From: Arthrobacter pascens
GTDB taxonomy: Bacteria; Actinomycetota; Actinomycetes; Actinomycetales; Micrococcaceae
Direction: 5' to 3'
DNA: 64,000 nucleotides
Assembly: GCF_030816475.1 (NCBI RefSeq)
Contig: NZ_JAUSXF010000001.1
Location: forward strand, 2,728,001-2,792,000
The notes beneath the pieces are model-generated. The model worked only from the letters and a program-made list of their open reading frames with translations. It had not been told where the DNA came from and did not search any database. How positions within the stretch are numbered: position 1 is the stretch's first letter; each line of letters begins with the position of its first letter. This document shows, piece after piece, positions 21,241 through 30,087 of this stretch. Made by a program: the position numbers and the translations under genes.

Positions 21241-21729
21241 ATGACACAGCGGCAGCGCCGGCGGGCAGGACAGCCGTTGACGCCGGGACAGCGCGTACGA
21301 CGATTCGCCAACCTGGCCAACGGCACTACGGTCCTGGGCCTGGCTCTCGCCCGGGCAGCAGGAACGGCAGTCAGCCGGGGCCCGCGCGGCCTGGTCATTG
21401 CCTCCGGTTACCGGTGGCGCGTCCCCTTCGCCGGCGCCTTCGCGGTGGGCAACGTCGTGATCTGCCGCTCGGCAGCCGGGAAACTGGCGTCCGATCCCGT
21501 CCTGCTGGGCCACGAGGAGAAGCACTGCACGCAATATGCGTGGTGCCTTGGGCTCCCCTTCCTCCCGCTCTACTTCCTCGCGGCAGGCTGGTCGCAGCTT
21601 CGCACGGGAGACCCGGCGTCGGGCAACTTCTTTGAACGCCGGGCGGGCCTTGAAGCCGGCGGATACCGCATCATTAGCAAACGACAGCCGGCTCCTGGCC
21701 CCACCCGCGGAATAGAGGATTGGACATGA
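21241..21729 (+). CDS. Small uncharacterised protein with HEEKH zincin-like motif
   Basis: 162 residues; I do not recognise an experimentally known family. The middle holds LLGHEEKHCTQYAWC, a match to HExxH of zinc proteases, followed by a hydrophobic stretch (LPFLPLYFLAAGW) and, about 40 residues on, FFERRAGLEAGGY, where an acidic residue could supply the third zinc ligand. The N terminus is basic. The same arrangement occurs in small proteins related to the eCIS-core/DUF4157 metalloprotease-like group, but I cannot confirm membership. ATG chosen at MTQRQRRRAGQ; its stop overlaps the next start (ATGA). Confidence 0.72.
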   Translation: MTQRQRRRAGQPLTPGQRVRRFANLANGTTVLGLALARAAGTAVSRGPRGLVIASGYRWRVPFAGAFAVGNVVICRSAAGKLASDPVLLGHEEKHCTQYAWCLGLPFLPLYFLAAGWSQLRTGDPASGNFFERRAGLEAGGYRIISKRQPAPGPTRGIEDWT

Positions 21730-22370
21730 CTCCCGAAGCTCCCACCCGGACCATTTCCGTGAGCGGTGCGGGGACAGCCGAGGCAGTCCCGGATCTGCTG
21801 ACCATTTCCGTAGGCGTGGAGTGCCGGCGGGACACCGTGGGCGCCGCCTATGCCGACGCCGGGGCAGCCTCCGCCGCTGTCTCCGATGCACTCAGGCAGC
21901 ATGGCGTTGCCGGAGCAGACATCCGGACTTCCGGGCTAAATGTGCGGGCAGACCTCACCTGGCTCGAGGGCGAAGGCCAACGAGTGGCCGGCTATGTCGC
22001 CTCCAGCATGCTCACCGTCCGGCTCCGGGAACTGTCCGCCGCGTCAGCCTCCATCGCTGCAGTTGTCGACGCCGGTGGCAACGACGTCCGGCTCAACGGG
22101 CTTGAACTCGGCTTTGCCGACGAGGCGGCCGTCAAGGCACGCGCGCGGGAGGCTGCCTGGAAGGATGCGCTCAGAACCGCGGAGCAGTACGCGTCCCTCG
22201 CCTCGGCCCGGCTCGGCGCGGTGGTGTCGGTCAGCGAAGGCCCGGACCTCCCGGCGCCGGTACCGTTGGCCGGGGTCCAGCGGGCGGTTTCCGTCGAAGC
22301 CTTGAATGTTGAAGCTGGCGAAACGGGCGTGTCCGCCGGCGTCAGGGTGGTCTGGGAATTGCTGGACTGA
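21726..22370 (+). CDS. SIMPL domain protein
   Basis: A 214-residue SIMPL (DUF541) protein, similar to the periplasmic or cytosolic BP26/YggE group of unknown biochemical role that is often tied to oxidative stress. Family pattern: TISVSGAGTAEAVPDLLTISVGVE at the start, then DIRTSGLNVRADL and the closing GVSAGVRVVWEL. No signal peptide is seen, unlike many homologues. The ATG overlaps the stop of the upstream zincin-like gene by ATGA, which favours it over a TTG two codons earlier, and makes the two genes an operon. Confidence 0.87.
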   Translation: MTPEAPTRTISVSGAGTAEAVPDLLTISVGVECRRDTVGAAYADAGAASAAVSDALRQHGVAGADIRTSGLNVRADLTWLEGEGQRVAGYVASSMLTVRLRELSAASASIAAVVDAGGNDVRLNGLELGFADEAAVKARAREAAWKDALRTAEQYASLASARLGAVVSVSEGPDLPAPVPLAGVQRAVSVEALNVEAGETGVSAGVRVVWELLD

Positions 22371-22461
22371 CCCCCGTCCGCATCCTGCTGCGGCTGTTCC
22401 GGTGTTGACGGACGGCCTGCGGAGGCGAGAGTGGATTCATCCCGGATAGGCCGCGGCGGCC

Positions 22462-22490
22462 TTGACTTAAGTTCGAACATAGATTCGAAT
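22462..22490 (+). promoter_or_regulatory. SOS promoter of the radical SAM gene, with LexA box
   Basis: TTGACT (22462-22467) and TCGAAT (22485-22490) are spaced by 17 bases. The spacer and -10 contain the LexA box TCGAACATAGATTCGA (22473-22488), one base short of the actinobacterial palindrome TCGAAC-N4-GTTCGA. The downstream ATG at 22498 lies seven bases after the -10, so the mRNA is predicted to be leaderless and LexA should block it directly. Confidence 0.75.
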
Positions 22491-22497
22491 GAGATGT

Positions 22498-23625
22498 ATG
22501 AGATGGGATGCCCAAGCACTGATCCCGCCGCCACCAGAAGCAGTGCCCGGCGGAGCGACCCCGGCGTTCCTGCCGCTCGCCGGACTGGTCCGCTCCGTAT
22601 CCACTCCCGAGTTTGCCGGCATCACCTTCCATGAGGTCACCGCCAAATCGGTGCTCAACAAGGTGGTTTCCGGTTCGCGGATGCCGTTCGAGTGGACGGT
22701 CAACCCGTACCGCGGCTGCAGCCACGCCTGCGTATACTGCTTTGCGCGGAAGAGCCACACCTACCTGGATTTCGACGCCGGACTGGACTTTGACAGTCAG
22801 GTGGTGGTGAAGGTCAATGCGGCAGAAGTGCTCCGGAAGGAACTGGCCAAACCGTCCTGGGGACACCACCAAGTGGCCCTGGGCACCAACACGGACCCTT
22901 ACCAACGGGCAGAGGGCCGTTACCAGCTGATGCCCGGGATCATTTCGGCACTGGCCGACTCCGGCACGCCACTGTCCATCCTGACCAAGGGAACACTGCT
23001 CGCCCGCGATATTCCGCTCCTGAAAAGTGTTGCGTCGCAGGTTCCGGTGGGCCTCGGCATATCCCTGGCCATGACCGACGAAGCCCTGTCTGAAGCCGTG
23101 GAACCGGGGACTCCTGGCCCGCGGGCCAGGCTGAAGCTGGTCTCTCGCCTCCGCGAGGCGGGACTGCCCTGCGGGGTCATGGCCATGCCCATCCTCCCTT
23201 GGCTGTCGGACAGTGACGAAGCCCTGGACGACCTGTTCAGGTCCCTGGCTTCCGCCGGGGCCACCGGTGTTACCGCCGGCGCCCTGTATTTGAAACCCGG
23301 CACCCGCGAATGGTTCATGCAATGGATCGCCAGGCACCACCCCGGGCTCACCGGACGCTATGAGGAGCTCTATGGCAGAGGGTCCTACGCGTCAAAGGAG
23401 TACCGGAGCTGGCTCTCCGGCAAGATCCGCTACTTCAAGCAGCGCCATGGCTTCTCCGGCTCCGCGGGCTTCAGCCACCGGGATCTGGAGGACGATCCGC
23501 GAGGCGAAGAGGCGCAATATCCGGCAGGCAGCCTCCCGGCAGCCGGGTCCGGGACGGCGGAACTGCCGGCCGGCGCCATCGCATCCGGCACCATTAACCA
23601 GGGTGAGCAGCCCACCCTTTTCTAG
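22498..23625 (+). CDS. Radical SAM protein, Rv2578c family
   Basis: Radical SAM enzyme of the SplB-like/Rv2578c group, 375 residues. The [4Fe-4S] motif is CSHACVYCFAR near residue 80 (CxxxCxxC). Other family features: NPYRGCSH, GTNTDPYQ, LSILTKGTLLARD and the C-terminal KIRYFKQRHGF. Biochemical activity is unknown; similarity to spore photoproduct lyase suggests DNA-linked chemistry. Start: the ATG at 22498 is predicted as the transcript's first codon; an ATG three codons earlier abuts the LexA box. SOS control fits the reported LexA regulation of the mycobacterial homologue (recalled, not checked). Confidence 0.9.
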   Translation: MRWDAQALIPPPPEAVPGGATPAFLPLAGLVRSVSTPEFAGITFHEVTAKSVLNKVVSGSRMPFEWTVNPYRGCSHACVYCFARKSHTYLDFDAGLDFDSQVVVKVNAAEVLRKELAKPSWGHHQVALGTNTDPYQRAEGRYQLMPGIISALADSGTPLSILTKGTLLARDIPLLKSVASQVPVGLGISLAMTDEALSEAVEPGTPGPRARLKLVSRLREAGLPCGVMAMPILPWLSDSDEALDDLFRSLASAGATGVTAGALYLKPGTREWFMQWIARHHPGLTGRYEELYGRGSYASKEYRSWLSGKIRYFKQRHGFSGSAGFSHRDLEDDPRGEEAQYPAGSLPAAGSGTAELPAGAIASGTINQGEQPTLF

Positions 23626-23662
23626 CCGTCGTTTCCCGCGGGCCGGCGAGCCGGCGGGGGCG

Positions 23663-24139
23663 TCAGCGGCCGCTCTGCAGGGATCCTGATGTTCCACTTG
23701 AAGCCTGTCGCTTCCCCGTGAGTGAATCCAGCAGTGCCCGGACAATCGGGAAGTCTGCTGGAATCCAGGGAAGGCTAAGAGCTTCGTCACCGTCGCCCAG
23801 GCTGATCCATCTCAGTTCGTCGTGATCCTCAAGCGGCACGGGCTCGCCTTCGCAGATCTCCGCCAGCCAGACCCGCATGGTGGCCCGCTCGTTCAGTGGC
23901 CAGCCGGCTGCGGTCGCTGCGGCGAGTTCGTTCCCCAGCCGGACCTCTATTCCGAGTTCTTCGCGGAGTTCCCGGTGCAGTGCGGCCTGGGGCGCCTCAC
24001 CCGGTTCAACTTTTCCGCCAGGGAACTCCCAGAGGCCGGCGTACTGCTCGGGGGCACTGCGACGGGCCACCAGAATGGAGGTGGGATCTGCGAGGGAGTC
24101 CAGCACAGCTCCGCCAACTACGTGTATGTGTCCAGTCAC
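23663..24139 (-). CDS. Nudix hydrolase, MutT-like (8-oxo-dGTP diphosphatase candidate)
   Basis: 158 residues with a full Nudix box, GGKVEPGEAPQAALHRELREELGI (given here as pattern GX5EX7REUXEEXGU). The preceding AGLWEFPGGKVE and LVARRS...EQY match the MutT/NudG sub-group that sanitises oxidised nucleotides. It lies convergent to the SOS-controlled radical SAM gene (37 bp between stops), so a shared promoter is excluded. Substrate cannot be told from sequence alone. Confidence 0.87.
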   Translation of the reverse strand: MTGHIHVVGGAVLDSLADPTSILVARRSAPEQYAGLWEFPGGKVEPGEAPQAALHRELREELGIEVRLGNELAAATAAGWPLNERATMRVWLAEICEGEPVPLEDHDELRWISLGDGDEALSLPWIPADFPIVRALLDSLTGKRQASSGTSGSLQSGR

Positions 24140-24323
24140 TGCCCCATTCTATGGGGGACCATTTCGATGGGGGACAATGGAGAGGCCTTTCCTTTCCGGG
24201 TGGCGTTCCCGCCCCTCTCGACTGCGGGTCCACGGAACACACTCCGGTTGGGCGGGTCCTAGACATTTCTTACTACTTCCGATCGCAGCAGCGGTTTCCC
24301 GGTAACTCCCGTAAAGCAGGCAC

Positions 24324-25529
24324 ATGAGCAGCGCCATCCAAACCCCGACCACGCCAACCCGAACGGCCAGCGTAGCGCCAGCCATTATTTCCCTGGCGAT
24401 GGGCGGTTTCGGTATCGGTGTCACCGAATTCACCATGATGGGTCTGTTAAAGGAAGTGGAGCAGGGACTCAACATCACAACCCCTGAGGCCGGGCATCTG
24501 ATTTCGGCCTATGCCCTGGGCGTCATGGTGGGCGCGCCGCTACTTGCCGCCGTCGGAGCCAAACTGCCCCGGAAGCACCTGGCACTGGGGCTGATGCTGT
24601 TCTTCACCCTGGCCAACCTCACGTCGTTCATTGCCCCCGACTACGGGAGCATGCTCGTGTCCCGCTTCGCAGCGGGGCTTCCGCATGGTGCGTTCTTCGG
24701 TGTGGCAGCGGTGATCGCAGCATCACTGGTTCCGCCGACGCGGCGGGGCTGGGCCATCTCCATGGTGATGGCCGGCCTCTCGGTTTCCAATGTCGTCGGG
24801 GTGCCGATTGCAACATGGGTGGGCCAGGCCTTTGGCTGGCGCCTGCTGTTTGTCCTGGTGGGAGCCATAGGCCTGCTGACCCTGGTCCTGCTGTGGAGGT
24901 TCGTCCCGTTCCAGGAAGCCCATCCCGAGGCGAGCATCCGCCGGGAGCTGGGCGCGCTGAAGCGCCTGCAGGTGTGGTTGGCCATTCTGATCGGCATCGT
25001 CGGCTTTGGCGGGTTTTTCGCCACGTACACCTACATTGCCCACACGATGACCTATGTCGCCGGCATCCCCTCAGCCTTGCTTCCCCTCGTGGTTGCCTTG
25101 TACGGCCTGGGAATGGTGGCGGGCAACATCGTGGGCGGCCGGATTGCAGACAAGTCCGTGATGGGGACCATCTACCGGGTCCTGCCGGGCATCGCCGTCG
25201 CCCTGGTGGTTTACGCCGTGGCTGTCCACTGGCCCTGGTCGGCGTTCGTCATGGTTTTCGTGGTCGGTGCAGCCGGCAGCATGCTGGTGCCTGCCTTGCA
25301 GACCCGACTGCTGGACGCCTCACCGGACGCGCCTTCGCTGGCGTCCTCGCTCAACCACGCCGCCCTCAATGTAGCCAATGCGCTGGGTGCATTCCTCGGT
25401 GGCGTGGTGATTGCATGGGGCTGGGGCTACGTCGCACCGGCCCTCGTCGGTGCCGTGCTGGCGGTCCTGGGGCTGGCGGTAGCCGCCGCCAGTGGCCTGC
25501 TGGAACGCAAAAAGCCGTTGGCTGCCTGA
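24324..25529 (+). CDS. MFS transporter, DHA1-type drug/sugar efflux family
   Basis: 401 residues with about twelve membrane segments. Starts IISLAMGGFGIGVTEFTMMGLL and carries DHA1 features of AraJ-like exporters: GAPLLAAVGAKLPRKH (motif A region), [16 protein letters not shown] and VGVPIATWVGQAFGWR (motif C-like). Probably an inner membrane proton-driven exporter; the substrate is unknown. Transcribed divergently from the Nudix gene and convergent with the CDF gene 13 bp away. Confidence 0.88.
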   Translation: MSSAIQTPTTPTRTASVAPAIISLAMGGFGIGVTEFTMMGLLKEVEQGLNITTPEAGHLISAYALGVMVGAPLLAAVGAKLPRKHLALGLMLFFTLANLTSFIAPDYGSMLVSRFAAGLPHGAFFGVAAVIAASLVPPTRRGWAISMVMAGLSVSNVVGVPIATWVGQAFGWRLLFVLVGAIGLLTLVLLWRFVPFQEAHPEASIRRELGALKRLQVWLAILIGIVGFGGFFATYTYIAHTMTYVAGIPSALLPLVVALYGLGMVAGNIVGGRIADKSVMGTIYRVLPGIAVALVVYAVAVHWPWSAFVMVFVVGAAGSMLVPALQTRLLDASPDAPSLASSLNHAALNVANALGAFLGGVVIAWGWGYVAPALVGAVLAVLGLAVAAASGLLERKKPLAA

Positions 25530-25542
25530 TCCCAGGGAGAGG

Positions 25543-26508
25543 TCAGGCCTGAGCGTCCTGGGCGCTGGAGTCTGAGGCCGCCGGGTCGCTGAGGGCTTCG
25601 GTACGCGGCAGGTCGGGTTCGAGGTATATGACCCGGGCGATTGGAACAGCTGCACGGATCCTCGATTCCGCATTGTCAATCGCTGCCGCGATGTCGCGGC
25701 CCCGGTCGGAGCCACCGATGGAGATCTTTGCCGCTACCAGAAGCTCCTCGGGGCCGAGGTGGAGGGTCTTCAAATGGATAATGCTGGTCCCGTCCGCCTC
25801 GATCGCCTGGCTGATCCTGGTGACGTCGCCGCGGGTGGCCGACTCACCCAGAAGCAGGGACTTGGTTTCCACTGCGAGTACTGCAGCGATGGCCACCAGC
25901 AACAGGCCGATCATGCCGGTACCCACGGCATCCCAGATTCCGTTGCCGGTAATAAGCGTCAGCCCCACGCCTACGAGGGCGAACGCCAGACCCATGAGGG
26001 CCCCCAGGTCCTCCAACAGGATGACCGGGAGTTCCGGTTGCTTGGCGTTCCGGACAAAGCTCACCCAGCCTTGCCGTCCACGCACAGGGTTGGACTCCCT
26101 GATGGCCGTCCGGAAGGAAAAAGACTCCGCAAGGATGGCCCCGATGAGCACGCCCAGGGGCACCCACCAGAAGTCACCCTCGATGGCATGCGGATGCTGT
26201 AGCTTCCCCCACGCCTCATAGAGCGCGAACAGGCCACCGACGCTGAAAAGCACAATCGAGACGATGAAGGCGTAGATATAGCGTTCGCGGCCGTAGCCGA
26301 AGGGGTGCTGGGCGTTTGCCTCTTTCCTGGCCCGTTTCCCACCAACCAGCAGGAGCAACTGGTTGCCTGAGTCCGCCACGGAGTGGATGGCCTCGGCCAG
26401 CATGGACGACGACAGGGTCAGGATGAATGCTACGAATTTAAGGACGGCGATGGTCAGGTTTGCAGCAAGTGCCGCGACAATCGCCCTGGTACCGCCAGTT
26501 GCAGCCAC
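25543..26508 (-). CDS. Cation diffusion facilitator, ZnT9/SLC30A9-like
   Basis: Proton-coupled divalent metal transporter fold, 321 residues, with about five to six membrane segments. The first metal site HSVAD in TM2 is intact, but the second site in TM5, normally HxxxD, reads EDLGAL with Glu in place of His. This change marks the ZnT9 branch of the family, whose substrate is debated. The C-terminal cytoplasmic domain (about 205-300) has the alpha-beta fold pattern HLKTLHLGPEELLVAAKI. An acidic tail ends the protein. Confidence 0.87.
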   Translation of the reverse strand: MAATGGTRAIVAALAANLTIAVLKFVAFILTLSSSMLAEAIHSVADSGNQLLLLVGGKRARKEANAQHPFGYGRERYIYAFIVSIVLFSVGGLFALYEAWGKLQHPHAIEGDFWWVPLGVLIGAILAESFSFRTAIRESNPVRGRQGWVSFVRNAKQPELPVILLEDLGALMGLAFALVGVGLTLITGNGIWDAVGTGMIGLLLVAIAAVLAVETKSLLLGESATRGDVTRISQAIEADGTSIIHLKTLHLGPEELLVAAKISIGGSDRGRDIAAAIDNAESRIRAAVPIARVIYLEPDLPRTEALSDPAASDSSAQDAQA

Positions 26509-26634
26509 GAAGGCTTCACCTCTTCAGGATTACGGGACAAAACAGGGGAAAATGCTGAACCGGCAGCGGCTCCGCCCATGAATACCGTACCCGCCACGAC
26601 GTCCGGCACGCACCTGTCACAACCGGTAAGCATA

Positions 26635-26662
26635 CTGACAATAAGGGTGCTGTGTGTTAGCT
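26635..26662 (+). promoter_or_regulatory. Possible promoter of the GlsB-type gene
   Basis: CTGACA (five of six to TTGACA) and TTAGCT are separated by 16 bases, about 50 bases before the start codon. The -10 match is poor, so a stress sigma factor could equally be involved. Listed because the gene is isolated and must have its own promoter in this 204-base gap. Confidence 0.35.
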
Positions 26663-26712
26663 TGTTGAGTAATCGGGACGAACAAATCCCGACGAATATG
26701 AAGGAGGAGACA

Positions 26713-26988
26713 ATGGGTTTTCTTGCTTGGATTATTCTCGGCCTCATCGTGGGGGCTATCGTCAAGGCCGTTATGCCCGGAAGAGTGGGCGGCGGATGGG
26801 TAACTAGCCTCGTACTCGGTGTGGTCGGTGCGATCGTAGGCGGCTGGATCGGAAGCCTCCTGTTCGGCAAGGGCGATCTTGCCTTCTTTGATCTTGGCAC
26901 CTGGATCCTCGCCATCATCGGCGGCCTGGTCGTCGCCGGCGTCTACGGCGCCATCACAGGACGCGACAGGACCACCCGCGCACCCTGA
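26713..26988 (+). CDS. GlsB/YeaQ/YmgE family stress membrane protein
   Basis: Small membrane protein of 91 residues with three hydrophobic stretches. It is Gly-rich and typical of the transglycosylase-associated-protein family: GFLAWIILGLIVGAIVKAVMPG, then LVLGVVGAIVGGWIGSLLFG. The family is linked to stress responses but its molecular role is not known. The start is fixed by an excellent ribosome binding site, AAGGAGGAG, four bases before the ATG; an earlier in-frame ATG lies before that site. A strong hairpin terminator follows. Confidence 0.88.
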   Translation: MGFLAWIILGLIVGAIVKAVMPGRVGGGWVTSLVLGVVGAIVGGWIGSLLFGKGDLAFFDLGTWILAIIGGLVVAGVYGAITGRDRTTRAP

Positions 26989-27021
26989 TTGCCGATTTCT
27001 CACCTGAAAGATTCACACTAA

Positions 27022-27049
27022 AGGGCTCCGGAGATTACTCCGGAGCCCT
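27022..27049. terminator. Bidirectional terminator between the GlsB-type gene and trmH
   Basis: AGGGCTCCGGAG pairs perfectly with CTCCGGAGCCCT around an ATTA loop, a 12-base stem. It lies 34 bases after the GlsB-type stop and 80 bases from the convergent RNA methyltransferase stop, with short A and T tracts on the two sides. Confidence 0.82.
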
Positions 27050-27128
27050 TGTCTGTGCCGGCTGTCCCGGCAAGTCCCCTATTCCGGCAGTCCCAATTCC
27101 GGCCATCCAGGCCAGTCCGGACTGGACC

Positions 27129-28058
27129 CTAGGAGGGACCGAGTCTTGAGGCAGATGCGGAGACGCTGCCCTGCTGCGACCGAGCACTCGCGTACAGGCA
27201 GACCGTGGCCGCTGTGCCCAGGTTCAGGCTTTCTGCGGTCCCGTACACCGGCACCGCCACCCGGTGGTCAGCCAGCGCCAGCTCGGCCTCAGAGAGTCCC
27301 TGTGCCTCGTTTCCGAAGAGCCAGGCTGTGGGCCGTTCCAGCGCGTAGGCCGATTGCGCGTCGGAACCCGCTAGGCGGCGCGCGGCATTTTCGTCCTGCA
27401 GGATGTCAAGATTCAGGTCACCGTAGCCATCGGCGGCCAGGAGGCCTATCCCCCGCGCCCGGCAGGCAGCTGCCAGTTCGTGGATGTCGGCTCCCAGGAC
27501 AACCGGCAAGTGAAACAGCGAACCGGCCGTTGAGCGGACTGCCTTGGGATTATAGATATCAACGCTGGAGCCGGTAAGGATCACAGCGTCCGCGCCGGCT
27601 GCGTCCGCGGCCCTGAGCACCGTGCCGGCGTTCCCGGGATCCCTGACCTGGCACAGGACAGCGATAAGGCGCGGTCCGCCGTCGAGCACTTCTTCAAGGC
27701 TGACGTCCACGAAGGCGCAGACGGCAATGATGCCCTGGGGATTCACCGTGTCCGCCATCGCCGCCAGCACGTCGTCAGTGGCCAGGCGGGCGCTGGTTCC
27801 CTCAGCCAATTCCTCGAATTCGGGATAGCGGTCAAGGCATGCTTCGCTGGCAAAGACCTCCGGGACAATGCCAGGCGCGCCGGCAGCGATCCGCTGCTGG
27901 TGCAGCTTCAGGGCCTCGCGCACGGCCTGCGGACCCTCCGCCAGGAACTGTCCGCGCTTTAAACGGGCCGGGCGCCCGGCAAGTTTCGCCACGTCCCTGA
28001 CCCGATCAGCTCGGGGGTTGGACAGTGGGAAATCTTGCGGGCGCCCGGTTTCGTTCAT
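27129..28058 (-). CDS. TrmH-family RNA 2'-O-methyltransferase
   Basis: SPOUT-class methyltransferase, 309 residues. The N-terminal substrate-binding domain (about 25-110, ARLKRGQFLAEGPQAVREAL) is followed by the knotted SAM-binding domain with QVRDPGNAGTVLRAADAAGADAVIL, WLFGNEAQGL and the C-terminal VPVYGTAESLNLGTAATV. It probably methylates a 23S rRNA ribose (TsnR/RlmB-like). The position just after infC-rpmI-rplT is conserved across actinobacteria and many firmicutes. Exact nucleotide target is unknown. Confidence 0.92.
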   Translation of the reverse strand: MNETGRPQDFPLSNPRADRVRDVAKLAGRPARLKRGQFLAEGPQAVREALKLHQQRIAAGAPGIVPEVFASEACLDRYPEFEELAEGTSARLATDDVLAAMADTVNPQGIIAVCAFVDVSLEEVLDGGPRLIAVLCQVRDPGNAGTVLRAADAAGADAVILTGSSVDIYNPKAVRSTAGSLFHLPVVLGADIHELAAACRARGIGLLAADGYGDLNLDILQDENAARRLAGSDAQSAYALERPTAWLFGNEAQGLSEAELALADHRVAVPVYGTAESLNLGTAATVCLYASARSQQGSVSASASRLGPS

Positions 28059-28119
28059 ATAAGAACTTTAGTGGCTGGTGCCACGGGTCCTTGAACTGCG
28101 GCCTGAGCAGGCTGCGATA

Positions 28120-28560
28120 CTACTCGGCAGCGGCAGCCTTCGCCTTCGGCGCCTTGGCGGCCTTGGGCGCTGCTTCAGCCTGGGCGGCCGGAGCGGACGT
28201 GTCTGCGGGGAGGGAATCCTTGGCGATGTTCACCAGTGCGGCGAAAGCGTTGGCGTCAGAGACGGCCAGCTCGGCCAGCATGCGGCGGTCAACCTCGACC
28301 TCAGCGGCCTTCAGGCCCTGGATGAGTCGGTTGTAAGTGAGGCCATTGGCGCGGGATGCGGCGTTGATGCGCTGGATCCACAGGCGGCGGAAGTCGCCCT
28401 TCTTCTTCTTACGGTCACCGTAGCTGTACACAAACGAGTGCAGCAGCTGCTCTTTGGCCTTGCGGTACAGGCGTGAGCGCTGTCCCCGGTAGCCCTTTGC
28501 GCGTTCGAGGATAACCCTGCGCTTCTTGTGGGCGTTTACCGCCCTCTTCACACGTGCCAC
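28120..28560 (-). CDS. rplT: Ribosomal protein L20
   Basis: The first 120 residues are standard bL20 ([15 protein letters not shown]..., [44 protein letters not shown]). The remaining 26 form an Ala/Lys/Pro-rich tail ([19 protein letters not shown]) absent from most bacteria. It lies 117 bp after rpmI in the infC operon. The tail resembles in composition the longer one on IF3 in the same operon. Confidence 0.98.
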   Translation of the reverse strand: MARVKRAVNAHKKRRVILERAKGYRGQRSRLYRKAKEQLLHSFVYSYGDRKKKKGDFRRLWIQRINAASRANGLTYNRLIQGLKAAEVEVDRRMLAELAVSDANAFAALVNIAKDSLPADTSAPAAQAEAAPKAAKAPKAKAAAAE

Positions 28561-28677
28561 GTGCGTACTCCTTCAAATTCTGGTCCCAAGCGTCTACTGC
28601 CGGAAAACCGGCCGGCCTGAGAAGGCTTTATGGTAGGTGGCTGCTGCCGGGAGGCAGTCAGCCGGAATGCTTGGAAA

Positions 28678-28872
28678 TTAGATGCCGAGCATCTTCCGGA
28701 TGACCTTGGCGTCGCCCTTGAAGACGATCTTGTCGCCGGCAAGGCGGCGGGTCAGCCTGGAGGACTTGTGCTCGAGGTAGTGGCGGCGGTTGGCCTGCTG
28801 GCGGCGCAGCTTGCCGCTGCCGGTCAGCTTGAAGCGCTTCTTAGCACCACTGTGGGTCTTCATCTTCGGCAT
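28678..28872 (-). CDS. rpmI: Ribosomal protein L35
   Basis: 64-residue bL35: [21 protein letters not shown] and the C-terminal [13 protein letters not shown]. Start set by homology at MPKMKTH, with a GGAG-type site upstream (AAGGAGATCGG before the ATG). Between infC and rplT, the usual order. Confidence 0.97.
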   Translation of the reverse strand: MPKMKTHSGAKKRFKLTGSGKLRRQQANRRHYLEHKSSRLTRRLAGDKIVFKGDAKVIRKMLGI

Positions 28873-28989
28873 GGGAACCGATCTCCTTACGTATCCACAG
28901 ACAGTGTCTGCAGTTCTTTCGTGCAGCCGCCCCTGCGGGCGGCATGCTGGTTGCGTACTGCGGGAGGACACACCTCCTGCAGTTTTGAA

Positions 28990-30087
28990 CTAGGTGGTCT
29001 TCTTGCCGGCCGGCTTCGGCGCCGCCTTGGGGGCGGGCCTTGCAGCAGGCTTGGGGGCTGCGGGCCTGGCCACCGGCTTCGGCGGCGAGGGTACTGCGGC
29101 CGGCCTCGGAGCTGCCGGAGCAGGCGTTGCAGCCGGAGCAGGCACTGCAGCTGCCGGCTTGGCCGCTTCCGGCGCCTTGGCGGCCGGTGCAGATGCCTTG
29201 GGGGCCTCCCGCTTGGGAGCGGCAGCCTTCGGAGCAGCCTGTCGTGGCGCCTCCTTTGGTGCAGCTTCCGTGGCTGGAACCTCTTCAGGAACCTCCGCTG
29301 CGGGGACGGCTTCCACCGTCTCTTCGGCCTGCGTGGCTTCGGTCACCGCGGCGTCAGCTGCGGCAGGTGCCTGGGTCTCGGGTGCCTCAGCTTCGACGGC
29401 CTCGATTTCCGGCTCCGTGGAGATAGCGAAACCCTCAGGAAGAAGATCAGCCAAGGACTGGGTCAACGGGGCCTGATCGTCACCGGAGACGTCGATTCGA
29501 CCCGAAGCCTTCGCTTCGTTCTGCGCCTTTGCTTCTGCCCGCTGAGTAGCGCGGCGGGCTTCGGCCTTGGCCTCTGCCTTATTCTTCAGCGGCCCCACGA
29601 CCATCACCATGTTGCGGCCATCGATGCGGGGGCTGGACTCAACAACCCCTACGTCGGACACGTCGTCTGCAAAGCGCTGGAGCAGGCGGATACCCATCTC
29701 CGGACGCTGCTGCTCGCGGCCGCGGAACTGGATCATGGCCTTGACCTTGTCACCGGCGCCGAGGAAGCGGAGTGCATGCCCGCGCTTGGTCTCGTAGTCG
29801 TGGGTGTCGATCTTCAGGCGGAAGCGGATTTCCTTCAGAACCGTGTTGGTCTGGTTCTTCCGGGCTTCACGTGCCTTGACGGCGGCCTCGTACTTGTACT
29901 TGCCGAAGTCCATCAGCTTGCACACCGGAGGCTTCGCCTGCGGTGCAACTTCAACGAGATCAAGATCGGACTCGGCAGCCAAACGCAGGGCATCCTCAAT
30001 ACGGACGATTCCTACCTGTTCACCTGCAGGGCCGACCAGCCGCACCTCGGGGACGCGGATACGCTCATTGATTCTTGGCTCGCTAAT
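28990..30087 (-). CDS. infC: Translation initiation factor IF-3 with long Ala/Pro-rich tail and AUU start
   Basis: Binds the 30S subunit and proofreads the start codon. N-domain begins [19 protein letters not shown], and the C-domain has [22 protein letters not shown]. No ATG, GTG or TTG fits: the frame stays open upstream, but homology begins at an ATT codon preceded by CAGGAG at seven bases, so I call an AUU start, the noncanonical start used for IF3 autoregulation. The canonical protein ends near residue 180. Here about 185 more residues follow, acidic first (EEVPATEAA), then Ala/Pro/Lys repeats ([21 protein letters not shown]). Confidence 0.95.
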   Translation of the reverse strand: MSEPRINERIRVPEVRLVGPAGEQVGIVRIEDALRLAAESDLDLVEVAPQAKPPVCKLMDFGKYKYEAAVKAREARKNQTNTVLKEIRFRLKIDTHDYETKRGHALRFLGAGDKVKAMIQFRGREQQRPEMGIRLLQRFADDVSDVGVVESSPRIDGRNMVMVVGPLKNKAEAKAEARRATQRAEAKAQNEAKASGRIDVSGDDQAPLTQSLADLLPEGFAISTEPEIEAVEAEAPETQAPAAADAAVTEATQAEETVEAVPAAEVPEEVPATEAAPKEAPRQAAPKAAAPKREAPKASAPAAKAPEAAKPAAAVPAPAATPAPAAPRPAAVPSPPKPVARPAAPKPAARPAPKAAPKPAGKKTT

